The position numbers and the translations under genes are program-made. A stretch of DNA of 64,000 nucleotides, taken from NCBI RefSeq assembly GCF_014695585.1, contig NZ_JACJON010000075.1, positions 62,001-126,000 on the forward strand, in the 5' to 3' direction. The notes beneath the pieces were generated by a model that ran no database searches, was not told the DNA's origin, and saw only the letters and a list, made by a program, of their open reading frames with translations. This DNA is from Microcoleus sp. FACHB-831 (GTDB lineage: Bacteria > Cyanobacteriota > Cyanobacteriia > Cyanobacteriales > FACHB-T130). Shown here one piece after another: positions 16,976-25,675 of this stretch (the first letter of the stretch is position 1; the number at the start of each line of letters is the position of its first letter).

Positions 16976-17569
16976 CTAACCGGGCGATCGCTGCTTTGAT
17001 TTAGCCAAGATTCGTGCGGCTATTACTCCGCCGATTAATCCAAACAAGTGCCCCTCCCAAGATATGCCAACTCGTGAAGGCAAAACTCCCCAGAGAACGC
17101 CGCCGTAGAAGAAACAAACTATTAAGGATAAGATAACGGCGATCGCGCTGCGTTCAAAAAAGCCGCGTAGCAACAAAAATCCTAGATAGCCAAATATAAC
17201 CCCACTCGCGCCAATGTGGATGCTATTGGGTGCGCCAAACAGCCACACGCCAAGTCCGCCGACCAACATGGATGCGGCGGTTACGATGAAAAAGTCGCTA
17301 ATCTCTCTGAGCATAATCAGCCAGCCAAGCACCAAGAATGGTACGGTGTTAGCGACTACGTGAGGCAAATTTGCGTGTAGAAAAGGTGCGAACAGAATGC
17401 CCCGCAGCCCGATAGTGGTGCGCGGTGCTATACCGTACAAGTTAAGCCTGCCTCTAAAAAACGCTAAATCAGCGATTTCCAGTATCCAAAAGATAGCGAC
17501 GAATCCACCTAAGATAATGGCTTGGGTTTTAAGTTCGCGAGCGATCGCTGCTTTGTCTTCCCTGCTCAT
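16976..17569 (-). CDS. Rhomboid family intramembrane serine protease
   Basis: A 197-residue membrane protein with six hydrophobic segments. The rhomboid catalytic dyad is present: Ser122 in HIGASGVIFG and His174 in SWEGHLFGLIGG; the oxyanion-related HxxxxxxxxN is HANLPHVVANT (His65, Asn74). Rhomboids cut transmembrane helices of other membrane proteins inside the lipid bilayer. It has no extra soluble domain beyond a short N-terminal tail. The start at ATG 17569 follows a GAGG-containing stretch. It stands alone; substrates are unknown. Confidence 0.92.
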   Translation of the reverse strand: MSREDKAAIARELKTQAIILGGFVAIFWILEIADLAFFRGRLNLYGIAPRTTIGLRGILFAPFLHANLPHVVANTVPFLVLGWLIMLREISDFFIVTAASMLVGGLGVWLFGAPNSIHIGASGVIFGYLGFLLLRGFFERSAIAVILSLIVCFFYGGVLWGVLPSRVGISWEGHLFGLIGGVIAARILAKSKQRSPG

Positions 17570-17840
17570 GCCTTTGCCTCTGGGCTAGCCCATTTTGGAG
17601 TGATATTTCCAAGGTAGCAATTTGCTCCCGGATGGTCAAAGCGCGATCGCTCCTTTTGGCTAATCTAATCTAATTCCAAATTCAGCGCTTCTAGAATTTT
17701 GTCGATATACCAAGCGCGATCCTGGCTTGCACTGATGCAACATATTACGCAGGCTGCATTATTAGCGCCCTGCACCGTCATTTTTAACTGATTTTAGGTT
17801 TATTTTGCCTTAAACTCAAACGCGGGATGCTAGTAAATAG

Positions 17841-18014
17841 TCAATCTTGGCCTAGCCTTTCCGTTTTTATCTCTGGGGCTTTTTTAGGTAAATCTTCAGT
17901 ATTTTCTATCCCAGCAGCTTCTTTTGCATTTTGTTCATCAACTTGCTCCTGGAACTCCGTCAGCGTCTTAAACATCTCTGGGCTAATCTGGAATACTGGC
18001 TTTTCTTCTGACAT
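17841..18014 (-). CDS. Small acidic protein (57 aa)
   Basis: A 57-residue frame from ATG 18014 to TGA 17841: MSEEKPVFQISPEMFKTLTE, then FQEQVDEQNAKEAAG and a charged tail ending in RLGQD. The Shine-Dalgarno GAGG seven bases ahead (GAGGTAAATATATG) is strong, which supports translation. The sequence is helical and hydrophilic with no membrane segment and no family known to me. A 71-codon frame on the opposite strand covers the same DNA but lacks such a ribosome site. Confidence 0.6.
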   Translation of the reverse strand: MSEEKPVFQISPEMFKTLTEFQEQVDEQNAKEAAGIENTEDLPKKAPEIKTERLGQD

Positions 18015-18217
18015 ATATTTACCTCGATTTTTCTATTTATAGCCCAAGACAGTAATGTAATCGGTTTAAGTTCCGCATTCGCTTCCCCTAGCTCACCTTA
18101 AAAAAGGTGAACCATGAGCATTTGCGATCGCCGCCTCGTTTTTGAAAGTAAACTATCTTTTATAGCCACCCTTCAAAAGAGGCATTGAGTGGCTCTATTC
18201 GCTATTATCACACTTCT

Positions 18218-19120
18218 CTATGATATCGATTCAAACACCATCTGCGGAACTAGCAGATGTTCATCGCCTGAATTAACTAACTGAGCGATACCTAAAAAAA
18301 CGCCATCTTCGCGATAAACCTGCAACAGTTCAGGTAGCGATCGCTCTGCGATATCCTCCCATAAAATCCGCTGTCCCTGACGCCATTTGTGTGCTTGTGT
18401 TGATGCTAAACTTACAGATGCTAAATGCTCTAAAGCTGCTGCTGGTGTAATTGGGTTAAATGTTCCTTCCTGTAGCTTAGTTTCTAATTCTTCTAAGGTT
18501 AAACTATCTGCAAGTTGCAACCCGCAACTTTCCGTACGGATTAATTTAGCAAGAGTTCCACCAGTTTGAAGTGCTGCACCTAAATCGCGAGCGATCGCTC
18601 TAATATAAGTACCAGGACCACACGCGATCGCTACTTCCAATTCTGGAAATTCACCATCCCGCCAATCCAAAATTTCTATTTTATTGACTTCAACAGTCCG
18701 CGCCTCAACTTCTATAGTTTCCCCAGCCCGTGCTAACTCATAAAGACGCTTACCCTGTCGCTGAATAGCACTATAATTAGGTGGCACTTGTTGAATCTTT
18801 CCCTCAAATTGCCCTAGTGCTTGTTTGACCTCTTCCAAACTTAACCCCGTTACGGGGTTAGAAGTTATAATTTCTCCTTGTAAATCGTCAGTTGTTGTGG
18901 CGACTCCCAGGCGAATTGTGGCGCGGTAAGCTTTATCCCCACGCAGATATTGTAAGAGGCGAGTAGCCTTCCCCAGAGCAATAGGTAAAACGCCAGTAGC
19001 AGCGGGGTCTAAAGTCCCCCCATGTCCCACACGTTTGAGGCGCAAAAGTCGGCGCGATCGCGCTACACAATCGTGGGAAGTAATTCCAAATGGTTTGTTT
19101 AAATTAAGAAAACCTTCCAC
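18218..19120 (-). CDS. truB: tRNA pseudouridine(55) synthase
   Basis: A 300-residue TruB. It converts U55 in the T loop of tRNAs to pseudouridine. The N-terminus GFLNLNKPFGITSHDCV and motif II with catalytic Asp38 (GHGGTLDPAATGVL) are clear, as are the later motifs KAYRATIRLG-like (DKAYRATIRLG) and GTYIRAIARDLG. The C-terminal about 60 residues are a PUA-like extension of the cyanobacterial type. No neighbour shares its function here, and rbfA or rpsO are not adjacent. Confidence 0.95.
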   Translation of the reverse strand: MEGFLNLNKPFGITSHDCVARSRRLLRLKRVGHGGTLDPAATGVLPIALGKATRLLQYLRGDKAYRATIRLGVATTTDDLQGEIITSNPVTGLSLEEVKQALGQFEGKIQQVPPNYSAIQRQGKRLYELARAGETIEVEARTVEVNKIEILDWRDGEFPELEVAIACGPGTYIRAIARDLGAALQTGGTLAKLIRTESCGLQLADSLTLEELETKLQEGTFNPITPAAALEHLASVSLASTQAHKWRQGQRILWEDIAERSLPELLQVYREDGVFLGIAQLVNSGDEHLLVPQMVFESIS

Positions 19121-19300
19121 TACAAAATCCTATAATTTTCTACTTATTTGAGCATAGCCTTGAACGAAACGCATCGTCTTAACTTTAGCTGACGCTTAAT
19201 TTCAAAACTATGCTTATGCTTAAAGACAGCTTTTGACGCTCGTTAACTAACTGAACATAATACAATAAGAGGCTTGTAAAATATCCAAATTTAATTATTT

Positions 19301-19378
19301 GTAGGATGGGTAGAGTGCCAGCGAAACCCATTAAATTATTTAAAGCTTTGGGTTTCGTACCTCAATCCCACCTACAAA
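19301..19378. repeat. Dispersed imperfect inverted repeat
   Basis: The left arm (GTAGGATGGGTAGAGTGCCA plus GCGAAACCCA) and right arm (TGGGTTTCGTACC then TCCCACCTACAAA) form a long imperfect hairpin. The core of the left arm (19308-19331) is repeated in reverse complement at 60050-60073. It is a mobile or palindromic element of a kind scattered in cyanobacterial genomes. It lies in the gap between truB and the DUF1400 hydrolase. Confidence 0.65.
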
Positions 19379-19406
19379 ATGACATAAATTAATTCAATTC
19401 TCCTAC

Positions 19407-21191
19407 TTATCGTGGTGGTATTGGTGGTGGAGTGGAATTAGCGCGTTCTTGCTTCTTTTTGATATCAGTGAGTGACTGAATGAGGTTCAAAGGCATTGCA
19501 TATTGACTAATACTATTGGCATAAGAAGCGCTAAGGTAGGGCTGATATTCTGGATTACCTGCGATGTATGTTTGAAAAAAAGCTAGGCTCAAAGCTTTTA
19601 CATAATCAAAAGCTATCCTTTGATCTGGCCCAAGCGCTCCTTCGGGAAGCGGTATATCCTTCGGCGATCGCGCTAACGTAGAAAAATGCGTTCCCTCTTT
19701 GAACAGAGCAAGATATTTATTTTGCTCCGTCACCCACGTAAATGGTTGAATCTGTTCTGGTAAAGCAGGTGTTACCGTATCCGCACTGCTAGCAACAAGC
19801 ATCAGCGGTACTTGGATGTCACTCATGCCAGGTTGGCCAAAAACAGTGCTAGAAATTGGATTAATAGCGATCGCTGCCTTAATTCTTTCATCCTGCAAAT
19901 TATAATCAGTAGGCGGCACTAAAAGCGCACGGCACTGAAGCAACAGGGACACATTTAAAGAATCATTCGATAGCTGGCAATCTTTCTGGATTTGCTCAAA
20001 ATTAAGCTTTGCACCAGCAACAGCCAAAGCTGTATAGCCTCCAAAAGACTGACCAATTGCACCAACTTTTTGCAAATTCAGCCGACCTCTATATATTCGC
20101 TGCAATTCATTAAGCAGATCCTTCACATCTAAAGGTCGGTCAATAAATTCTCGCGGAGGAGCAGGTTCCCGCGCAAATCCGTTGATAACCTCCTGCAATC
20201 TATCGGCATTGCTGCCAGGATGTTCCGGTACGGCAACAGCAAATCCATAAGATGCTAAATGTTTAGCTAAATAAACAAAAGTTTCGCGGTTATTTCCCAG
20301 TCCGTGAGAAATTACTATTACTTGTGCATCACGTCCGCTCAACTGGGGAAGATAAATATCAACAGAAAAAGAACGGTTGCGGGCAATATTATTAACAGTA
20401 AATGTTTCTTTATCCCAGCTTAAGGGGCCTGGTTTTCGCAAATCTCGCATCAAGCGATCGCCTACCACTACTTGGTCAGCGCCAGCAGTTGGTCGAAACA
20501 AAGGCATCAGACGAACGCTATCGCTAGGAGTTTCGGCTGCTAGTTCAGCAAGCGCCTGCTGTTCAACAGCGCCGATTGCTTGCCCCGATTGACGGATAGT
20601 GTTTGATAGCTCGTCAATAATATCAAAGCCGCGCTGTGAGTTGATGCGAATGCCGTAAGTGGGAAACTTTCGTAAGACGTTCAGCGGTGTCAAGCCTTCA
20701 TTTTTATCAGCAGCTGCTTGAATTAAAGCCGCGCGAATCGCATAAAAACCCGATTGGCCCGATTTCGTTTGAATTACCTCGCCCACCCGTCGCAAGATAG
20801 TTTCGCCCTGCGGCGAGTAGAGAAACTGGGCGATCGCTACAGGACCAACATCAGCCTTCGTTTGCAGAACCTGTCGCAACTGCGCTAACTGATCCGGCTT
20901 AAGATATCCAGCATAATTTGCTAAGTCGCCGCCAATTTTCCCTTCCTTCGCATAAAATTCCAGATCTTCTATAGGGAGAGTAAATTGCAATGGGCCGTAG
21001 TTAATATAAATTCGCTCCGCGCTCAAGGCTTTTTGCGTCATTGCAGTCCCGCTGCACAGCAAAAATCCCAGGTTTAACAGTGCGATTCCCAACTTAGCCT
21101 GTGAGGGCAGCCTATACCTTGCTCTCGCAGAAATCTGTTGGGGAGAAAGTTTGCTCGTTACATTGAGCGCATCAGGAGAAAGCCAGTTCAT
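19407..21191 (-). CDS. Secreted alpha/beta hydrolase with DUF1400 domain
   Basis: A 594-residue protein. An N-terminal signal anchor (LGIALLNLGFLLCSGTAM) is followed by a DUF1400 domain (ERIYINYGPLQFTLPIEDLE). The C-terminal half is an alpha/beta hydrolase: HGLGNNRETF (oxyanion region), nucleophile in GQSFGGYTAL, an acid near VASSADTVTPA, and histidine in EGTHFSTL. It resembles platelet-activating-factor acetylhydrolase/dienelactone-hydrolase-like esterases. The frame extends to 21302, but ATG 21191 has GGAG seven bases ahead, so that start is preferred. It acts in the periplasm; the substrate is unknown. It is divergent from argF. Confidence 0.85.
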   Translation of the reverse strand: MNWLSPDALNVTSKLSPQQISARARYRLPSQAKLGIALLNLGFLLCSGTAMTQKALSAERIYINYGPLQFTLPIEDLEFYAKEGKIGGDLANYAGYLKPDQLAQLRQVLQTKADVGPVAIAQFLYSPQGETILRRVGEVIQTKSGQSGFYAIRAALIQAAADKNEGLTPLNVLRKFPTYGIRINSQRGFDIIDELSNTIRQSGQAIGAVEQQALAELAAETPSDSVRLMPLFRPTAGADQVVVGDRLMRDLRKPGPLSWDKETFTVNNIARNRSFSVDIYLPQLSGRDAQVIVISHGLGNNRETFVYLAKHLASYGFAVAVPEHPGSNADRLQEVINGFAREPAPPREFIDRPLDVKDLLNELQRIYRGRLNLQKVGAIGQSFGGYTALAVAGAKLNFEQIQKDCQLSNDSLNVSLLLQCRALLVPPTDYNLQDERIKAAIAINPISSTVFGQPGMSDIQVPLMLVASSADTVTPALPEQIQPFTWVTEQNKYLALFKEGTHFSTLARSPKDIPLPEGALGPDQRIAFDYVKALSLAFFQTYIAGNPEYQPYLSASYANSISQYAMPLNLIQSLTDIKKKQERANSTPPPIPPR

Positions 21192-21381
21192 GTTAAGCTC
21201 CATGCGTTTAAAGCGCACAACTAAAGATGAAAATGTCCTTGTCGCTTCCGACTCCCGCACTTTCTTAGTGAAAAAGGGCAGGAGGAGCGCAACTTTTTCC
21301 AAATAGCGGCTATTGCCGTATGGACTGAAGATGCACTAGAGTTTAAGGTTTAAAGTTTGTAGACTCATCGGGGACAAGAGT

Positions 21382-22302
21382 TTGGAAGCACTGAAAGGAA
21401 GAGATTTACTGAGTTTGGCAGACCTGAATGCTGAGGAAATTCAGGGACTTTTGCACCTAGCCACACAGCTAAAAAGCGGTGAGGTAAAGTTGCGCTGTAA
21501 CAAAGTTTTGGGACTGTTGTTTTACAAAGCTTCTACCCGCACCAGGGTTAGCTTTTCTGTTGCGATGTACCAACTAGGAGGACAGGTTATCGATCTCAAC
21601 CCTAATGTAACTCAAGTCAGCCGAGGAGAACCGCTGGCAGATACAGCACGGGTATTAGACAGGTACCTGGACATTATGGCGATTCGGACGTTCGATCAGC
21701 GGGATTTGGAAGCGTTTGCCAGCTATGCCAAAATCCCGGTTATTAATGCTTTGAGCGACTTGGAGCATCCCTGTCAGGTTTTGGCGGATTTATTAACCGT
21801 TCAAGAGTGCTTTGGTTCTTTGGCGGGGCTGACTTTGACTTATTTGGGAGATGGCAATAATATGGCTAATTCTCTCATGCTGGGTTGCGCTCTGATGGGT
21901 ATGAATGTCAGAATTGCCACGCCCCCAGAATACGAGCCGGACATCAGCATTCTAGAGCAGGCGCGGGCGATCGCTGCTGGACGTAGTGAAGTGATGGTGA
22001 CAAATGATGCTAAAGCTGCGGTTTCCGGAGCGCAGGTACTATATACCGATGTCTGGGCGAGTATGGGGCAAGAAGATTCCGCTGATGCCAGGATTCCGAT
22101 TTTTCAACCTTATCAGGTGAACGATCAACTGTTGAAGGGTGCGGCAAAAAACGCTATTGTCCTGCACTGTTTGCCCGCCCACCGCGACGAAGAAATTACT
22201 GATGCTGTCATAGAAGGTTCTCAGTCGCGAGTTTGGGATCAGGCGGAAAACAGAATGCACGCTCAAAAAGCTTTGCTGGTGAGTTTACTGGGAGCCGATT
22301 AA
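21382..22302 (+). CDS. argF: Ornithine carbamoyltransferase
   Basis: A 306-residue anabolic ornithine carbamoyltransferase, making citrulline from ornithine and carbamoyl phosphate in arginine synthesis. The carbamoyl-phosphate motif STRTR (51-55), the HPCQ-type motif EHPCQVLADL, and the ornithine-side motif HCLPAHR near the C-terminus are intact. The enzyme is cytoplasmic and trimeric. The best start is TTG 21382, since homologues begin with about this N-terminus and no nearby ATG is in frame. No arginine-repressor site is visible. Confidence 0.95.
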   Translation: MEALKGRDLLSLADLNAEEIQGLLHLATQLKSGEVKLRCNKVLGLLFYKASTRTRVSFSVAMYQLGGQVIDLNPNVTQVSRGEPLADTARVLDRYLDIMAIRTFDQRDLEAFASYAKIPVINALSDLEHPCQVLADLLTVQECFGSLAGLTLTYLGDGNNMANSLMLGCALMGMNVRIATPPEYEPDISILEQARAIAAGRSEVMVTNDAKAAVSGAQVLYTDVWASMGQEDSADARIPIFQPYQVNDQLLKGAAKNAIVLHCLPAHRDEEITDAVIEGSQSRVWDQAENRMHAQKALLVSLLGAD

Positions 22303-22610
22303 AGTTTGGGACGCACCACAAAACCCCGAATACTTTCTTGTGCGGCAGGCATCCCTCTTAGATAAGTGGAGGTAAGGGGGATTATCTGCCATTCCAGGCA
22401 AATTTATATTTTAAGTTTATTTTTTCTAAGCTATTTTATGGCTAATTAGCTAATCGCTACTAGACAGATTAGGGTATTTAGTAGTACGAATGTTCTATGA
22501 GGCAACTGTAAAAAAAAGATGAAGGCTAAAATTTCATACTTCAAAGTTAATACTTTGTACTTCAAACTTTTGCCTCTACACCAAAGCCTGTAGCTATATT
22601 GCCTTTAATT
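22303..22610. other. Intergenic argF-lexA region
   Basis: No gene is visible. It contains an SOS box (22483-22496), listed separately, and short direct repeats of ACTTCAAA/ACTTTG near 22538-22570. Confidence 0.35.
22483..22496. promoter_or_regulatory. SOS (LexA) box upstream of lexA
   Basis: AGTACGAATGTTCT fits the cyanobacterial LexA-box consensus RGTACNNNDGTWCB at every defined position. It lies 115 bases before the lexA ATG (22611), so LexA probably represses its own gene. Confidence 0.7.
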
Positions 22611-23279
22611 ATGCAACTTCTAACTGACGCACAACAACAACTCTATGACTGGCTGGCAGATTACATTCGCCAGCATCAACACTCTCCTTCTATTAGACAG
22701 ATGATGGAAGCGATGAACTTAAAGTCGCCAGCCCCGGTACAAAGCCGCTTGGAACACTTGCGCGATAAAGGATATATTGACTGGGCGGAAGGCAAAGCCC
22801 GCACAATTAGGATTTTGCGACAAACTGCTCAGGGATTGCCAGTTTTGGGAACGATAGTAGCTGGTGCTTGTGTTGAACCGTTCACTGATGCTGTAGAACA
22901 ACTGGATTTGTCTCACTTATTCCAGCAGCCAGATTACTTTGCTCTGCGGGTGACTGGAGACAGCATGATTGACGATTTGATTGCCGAAGGTGATGTGGCA
23001 ATAATGCGATCGCTGCCAGAATCAGACAAGGTAAAAAATGGCACGATTGTGGCAGCAAGAGTGGAAGGACAGGGCACAACATTGAAGCGCTTCTATCGTC
23101 GGGGCGATCGCGTTACCCTCAAACCAGCTAACTCTAAATACGAGCCAATTGAAGCCAAGGCGGCTGATGTCCAAGTGCAAGGTGTCCTCGTCGGCGTCTG
23201 GCGCGGATATGACCCCGTTCCCGTCAGGGTAGGAACAAAGAGGCGATTTTCCAAAACAGATGGGAAGCTTCCGCATTAG
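22611..23279 (+). CDS. lexA: LexA repressor, autocleavage-competent
   Basis: A 222-residue LexA. Residues 5-65 form the winged helix (SIRQMMEAMNLKSPAPVQSR, then LEHLRDKGYI). Residues 75-205 form the S24-type latent protease: cleavage pair Ala84-Gly85 in IVAGACVEP, Ser118 in GDSMID, Lys159 in TTLKRF. These positions are almost those of E. coli LexA (84-85, 119, 156), so RecA-stimulated self-cleavage should work, unlike some cyanobacterial LexA proteins that have lost it. The ATG at 22611 is preferred over TTG 22599. A matching SOS box precedes the gene. The tail (RVGTKRRFSKTDGKLPH) is a short basic extension. Confidence 0.93.
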   Translation: MQLLTDAQQQLYDWLADYIRQHQHSPSIRQMMEAMNLKSPAPVQSRLEHLRDKGYIDWAEGKARTIRILRQTAQGLPVLGTIVAGACVEPFTDAVEQLDLSHLFQQPDYFALRVTGDSMIDDLIAEGDVAIMRSLPESDKVKNGTIVAARVEGQGTTLKRFYRRGDRVTLKPANSKYEPIEAKAADVQVQGVLVGVWRGYDPVPVRVGTKRRFSKTDGKLPH

Positions 23280-23483
23280 CTTATGGCACAACTCTTCTAA
23301 GCTCTAAAAAGCCAAGCATTTCAGGCTATCTTCCGCCCCTATGGGGAACAAGATCTGCATTTAGTTAAAAGCCAACAGGGTGCATAGATAAGCTATTTGC
23401 AACCAGTCTTTATTTACCTTCTCCGGAAATAAGCTCTCTCCTATGGCAAGATATCTCAAGTCATAGGAGTTATCGCATTTGCC

Positions 23484-24779
23484 GTGAAACCAACTCAATC
23501 GTTGCTGCAAGTTTTTCAAAGCCGTAAGATGGCGGCGCTTTTGTTCATCGGCTTTTCGTCAGGTTTACCCCTGTTCTTGACGAGTAAAACGCTGCAAGCC
23601 TGGATGACTTTAGAAAAAGTGGATCTGGGTGCGATTGGGTTGTTCAGCTTAGTGGGGTTGCCTTACTCGCTCAAGTTTATTTGGTCGCCTTTCCTGGATA
23701 GGTTTGTGCCACCATTTTTGGGGCGTCGTCGCGGCTGGCTGGTTGTGACGCAGGTGGCGTTGCTGCTAGCGATCGCCGCCATGTCTATCCAAAATCCCGC
23801 TCAATCGCTGCAACTTTTAGCAGTAAATGCCTTACTGATTGCTTTCTTGAGCGCTAGTCAAGACATCGCCGCTGACGCCTATCGCACGGATGTACTCGAA
23901 CCCCTAGAAATGGGTGCGGGTGCAGCAGTTTTCGTCTTAGGTTATCGTATTGCCCTGCTCGTTACTGCTTGGCTAGCATTCAGATTAGCCGATCAAATGC
24001 CTTGGCCAGTTGTCTATTTGTTGATGTCGGCTTTGATGATAGTGGGCATCGTAAGTGCGATTTTTGCTCCAGAACCAGAGACACGCGATCGCCCCCCGGA
24101 ATCTTTAGCAGATGCTGTCATCAAGCCGTTCATTGAATTTTTCCAACGTCACGGTCAGATACGTGCATTTTTCATGCTGCTGTTCATCGTCCTCTACAAA
24201 TTTGGCGATGCTCTAGTTAACAATATGTCTACGCCCTTTTTGATCCAAACTGGCTTCACCCAAAGCGAACTTGGGGATATTCAGGGCGGCATGGGGCTAA
24301 TAGCTACTATTGTTGGAACCTTATGCGGCGGGTCGCTTCTGAGCAAAATCGGCATTAATCGCTCGCTTTGGGTGTTTGGCGCACTGCAAGCCGTAAGTAA
24401 CTTAGCCTACTTGGTTCTAGCGCAGGCTGGTAAAAGTTATCAGGTTTTGGTAATTACCATCAACATTGAAAACTTTTGTGCTGGATTGGGTACAACCGCC
24501 TTTATTGCCTTTTTGATGAGTCTGTGCAACCAGCGCTTCTCGGCTACTCAGTATGCCTTACTCTCTAGCTTGATGGCTGTAAGTCGGGATATCCTAGTTG
24601 CCCCAGCAGGGGCGATCGCGCAAGGAACTGGCTGGCCAATGTTTTTCCTGATTAGCGTCCTCGCTGCTTTACCCGGATTACTCCTGCTACCTGTCTTTGC
24701 CCCCTGGAACTCTCGCCCAGTAACAGATATGCCCAGATCGGGACTCGATGACGACGACGATGGCTCCGGTCGGTTGTAG
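23484..24779 (+). CDS. MFS transporter, AmpG-like
   Basis: A 431-residue integral membrane protein with twelve predicted transmembrane segments and an acidic C-terminal tail (DDDDDG). It resembles the AmpG family of muropeptide permeases (LFIGFSSGLPLFLTSKTLQA, FIWSPFLDRFVPPFLGRRRG, SASQDIAADAYRTD). AmpG imports cell-wall fragments for recycling; cyanobacterial members are annotated from homology only. The start is GTG 23484 with GGAG upstream (TAGGAGTT). It is followed by a small membrane protein and a GNAT gene on the same strand. Confidence 0.82.
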   Translation: MKPTQSLLQVFQSRKMAALLFIGFSSGLPLFLTSKTLQAWMTLEKVDLGAIGLFSLVGLPYSLKFIWSPFLDRFVPPFLGRRRGWLVVTQVALLLAIAAMSIQNPAQSLQLLAVNALLIAFLSASQDIAADAYRTDVLEPLEMGAGAAVFVLGYRIALLVTAWLAFRLADQMPWPVVYLLMSALMIVGIVSAIFAPEPETRDRPPESLADAVIKPFIEFFQRHGQIRAFFMLLFIVLYKFGDALVNNMSTPFLIQTGFTQSELGDIQGGMGLIATIVGTLCGGSLLSKIGINRSLWVFGALQAVSNLAYLVLAQAGKSYQVLVITINIENFCAGLGTTAFIAFLMSLCNQRFSATQYALLSSLMAVSRDILVAPAGAIAQGTGWPMFFLISVLAALPGLLLLPVFAPWNSRPVTDMPRSGLDDDDDGSGRL

Positions 24780-24874
24780 GATAGAAATAGCAAGCTTTAC
24801 AAAACTTAAGCTTAGTTTTCAGAAAACTCCCCCGCTGTCATCGCAGGCGAGATGCCTGCACCACAAAAATAAAT

Positions 24875-25054
24875 ATGGTTATCATTCGTCAGTACATCGC
24901 CCCTTTAATCGCAGTGCTAGTATTTTTCGTGGCGCTAGTAGCAGTAAGCGCTCGTATCTTTTTGCCCGCCGATATGGCTTCCCCCGCACCAATTGAAGAA
25001 GTCAGTCCCCAGCCTGAAAACGTCCAGACACCGACGCGCAGCCCAATTATGTAG
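24875..25054 (+). CDS. Small single-pass membrane protein (59 aa)
   Basis: A frame from ATG 24875 to TAG 25054 encodes 59 residues. A short basic start (MVIIRQYIAP) leads into a transmembrane helix (LIAVLVFFVALVAVSARIF), and a proline-rich acidic tail follows (LPADMASPAPIEEVSPQPE). The N-in helix and polar tail suggest an inner-membrane or thylakoid protein. It fills the 311-base gap between the AmpG-like and GNAT genes and runs in the same direction. No function can be read from the sequence. Confidence 0.6.
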   Translation: MVIIRQYIAPLIAVLVFFVALVAVSARIFLPADMASPAPIEEVSPQPENVQTPTRSPIM

Positions 25055-25090
25055 CCCGGCAGTTAACCCCCCTTACAACTAAATTCACCC

Positions 25091-25573
25091 ATGTCTGATG
25101 TGCTGCTACCGGGCTACCAGCTTCGCAATGGCTCTGGGATAGATCGAGCGTTGCTGGTAAAGTTTATGCGGCTAACTTACCAGGAGCTTTTTCCAAACCA
25201 GAATTTTTCCCATCTGGCTGAAACTGTTGAGCAATATTTTTCTAGAGATACACCTTTGTGGTGGGTGGAGCGATCGCTAGACACAAACCAGCTCGTTGCT
25301 TGTCTGTGGTTGGGGAATGCAATAGATCAAGTAACGGGCGATCGCCACGCTCACATTTTTTTACTCTACGTCTTGCCAGAACACCGCCGTTGTGGTCTAG
25401 CAAAAGCATTGATGAATCATGCCGAAGACTGGGCCAGAGCAAGGGGCGATCGCCAAATGGGTCTGCAAGTCTTCCAAATCAACCAACCTGCTTTGAATCT
25501 TTACCAGCAGCTAGGCTATCAAAATCAGTCCATTTGGATGCTAAAACCCCTGTCCCAAAGGCAACCTGAATGA
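25091..25573 (+). CDS. GNAT family N-acetyltransferase
   Basis: A 160-residue acyl-CoA acetyltransferase. The GNAT fold is marked by motif A, LYVLPEHRRCGLAKALM, with the acetyl-CoA loop R-x-x-G-x-A, and by the late strand QVFQINQPALNLYQQLGY. The acceptor, such as a protein N-terminus or small amine, is not predictable. It starts at ATG 25091, 36 bases after the small membrane gene, and may share its transcript. Confidence 0.88.
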   Translation: MSDVLLPGYQLRNGSGIDRALLVKFMRLTYQELFPNQNFSHLAETVEQYFSRDTPLWWVERSLDTNQLVACLWLGNAIDQVTGDRHAHIFLLYVLPEHRRCGLAKALMNHAEDWARARGDRQMGLQVFQINQPALNLYQQLGYQNQSIWMLKPLSQRQPE

Positions 25574-25675
25574 GTCGAACAGGGGAATGGGGAAAGTTTT
25601 GAGTTTTGATTTTTGAATTAATAACTCAGACCTCATAACTCCTAACTCTATTCCCCATATCCAACTCAATACCTA

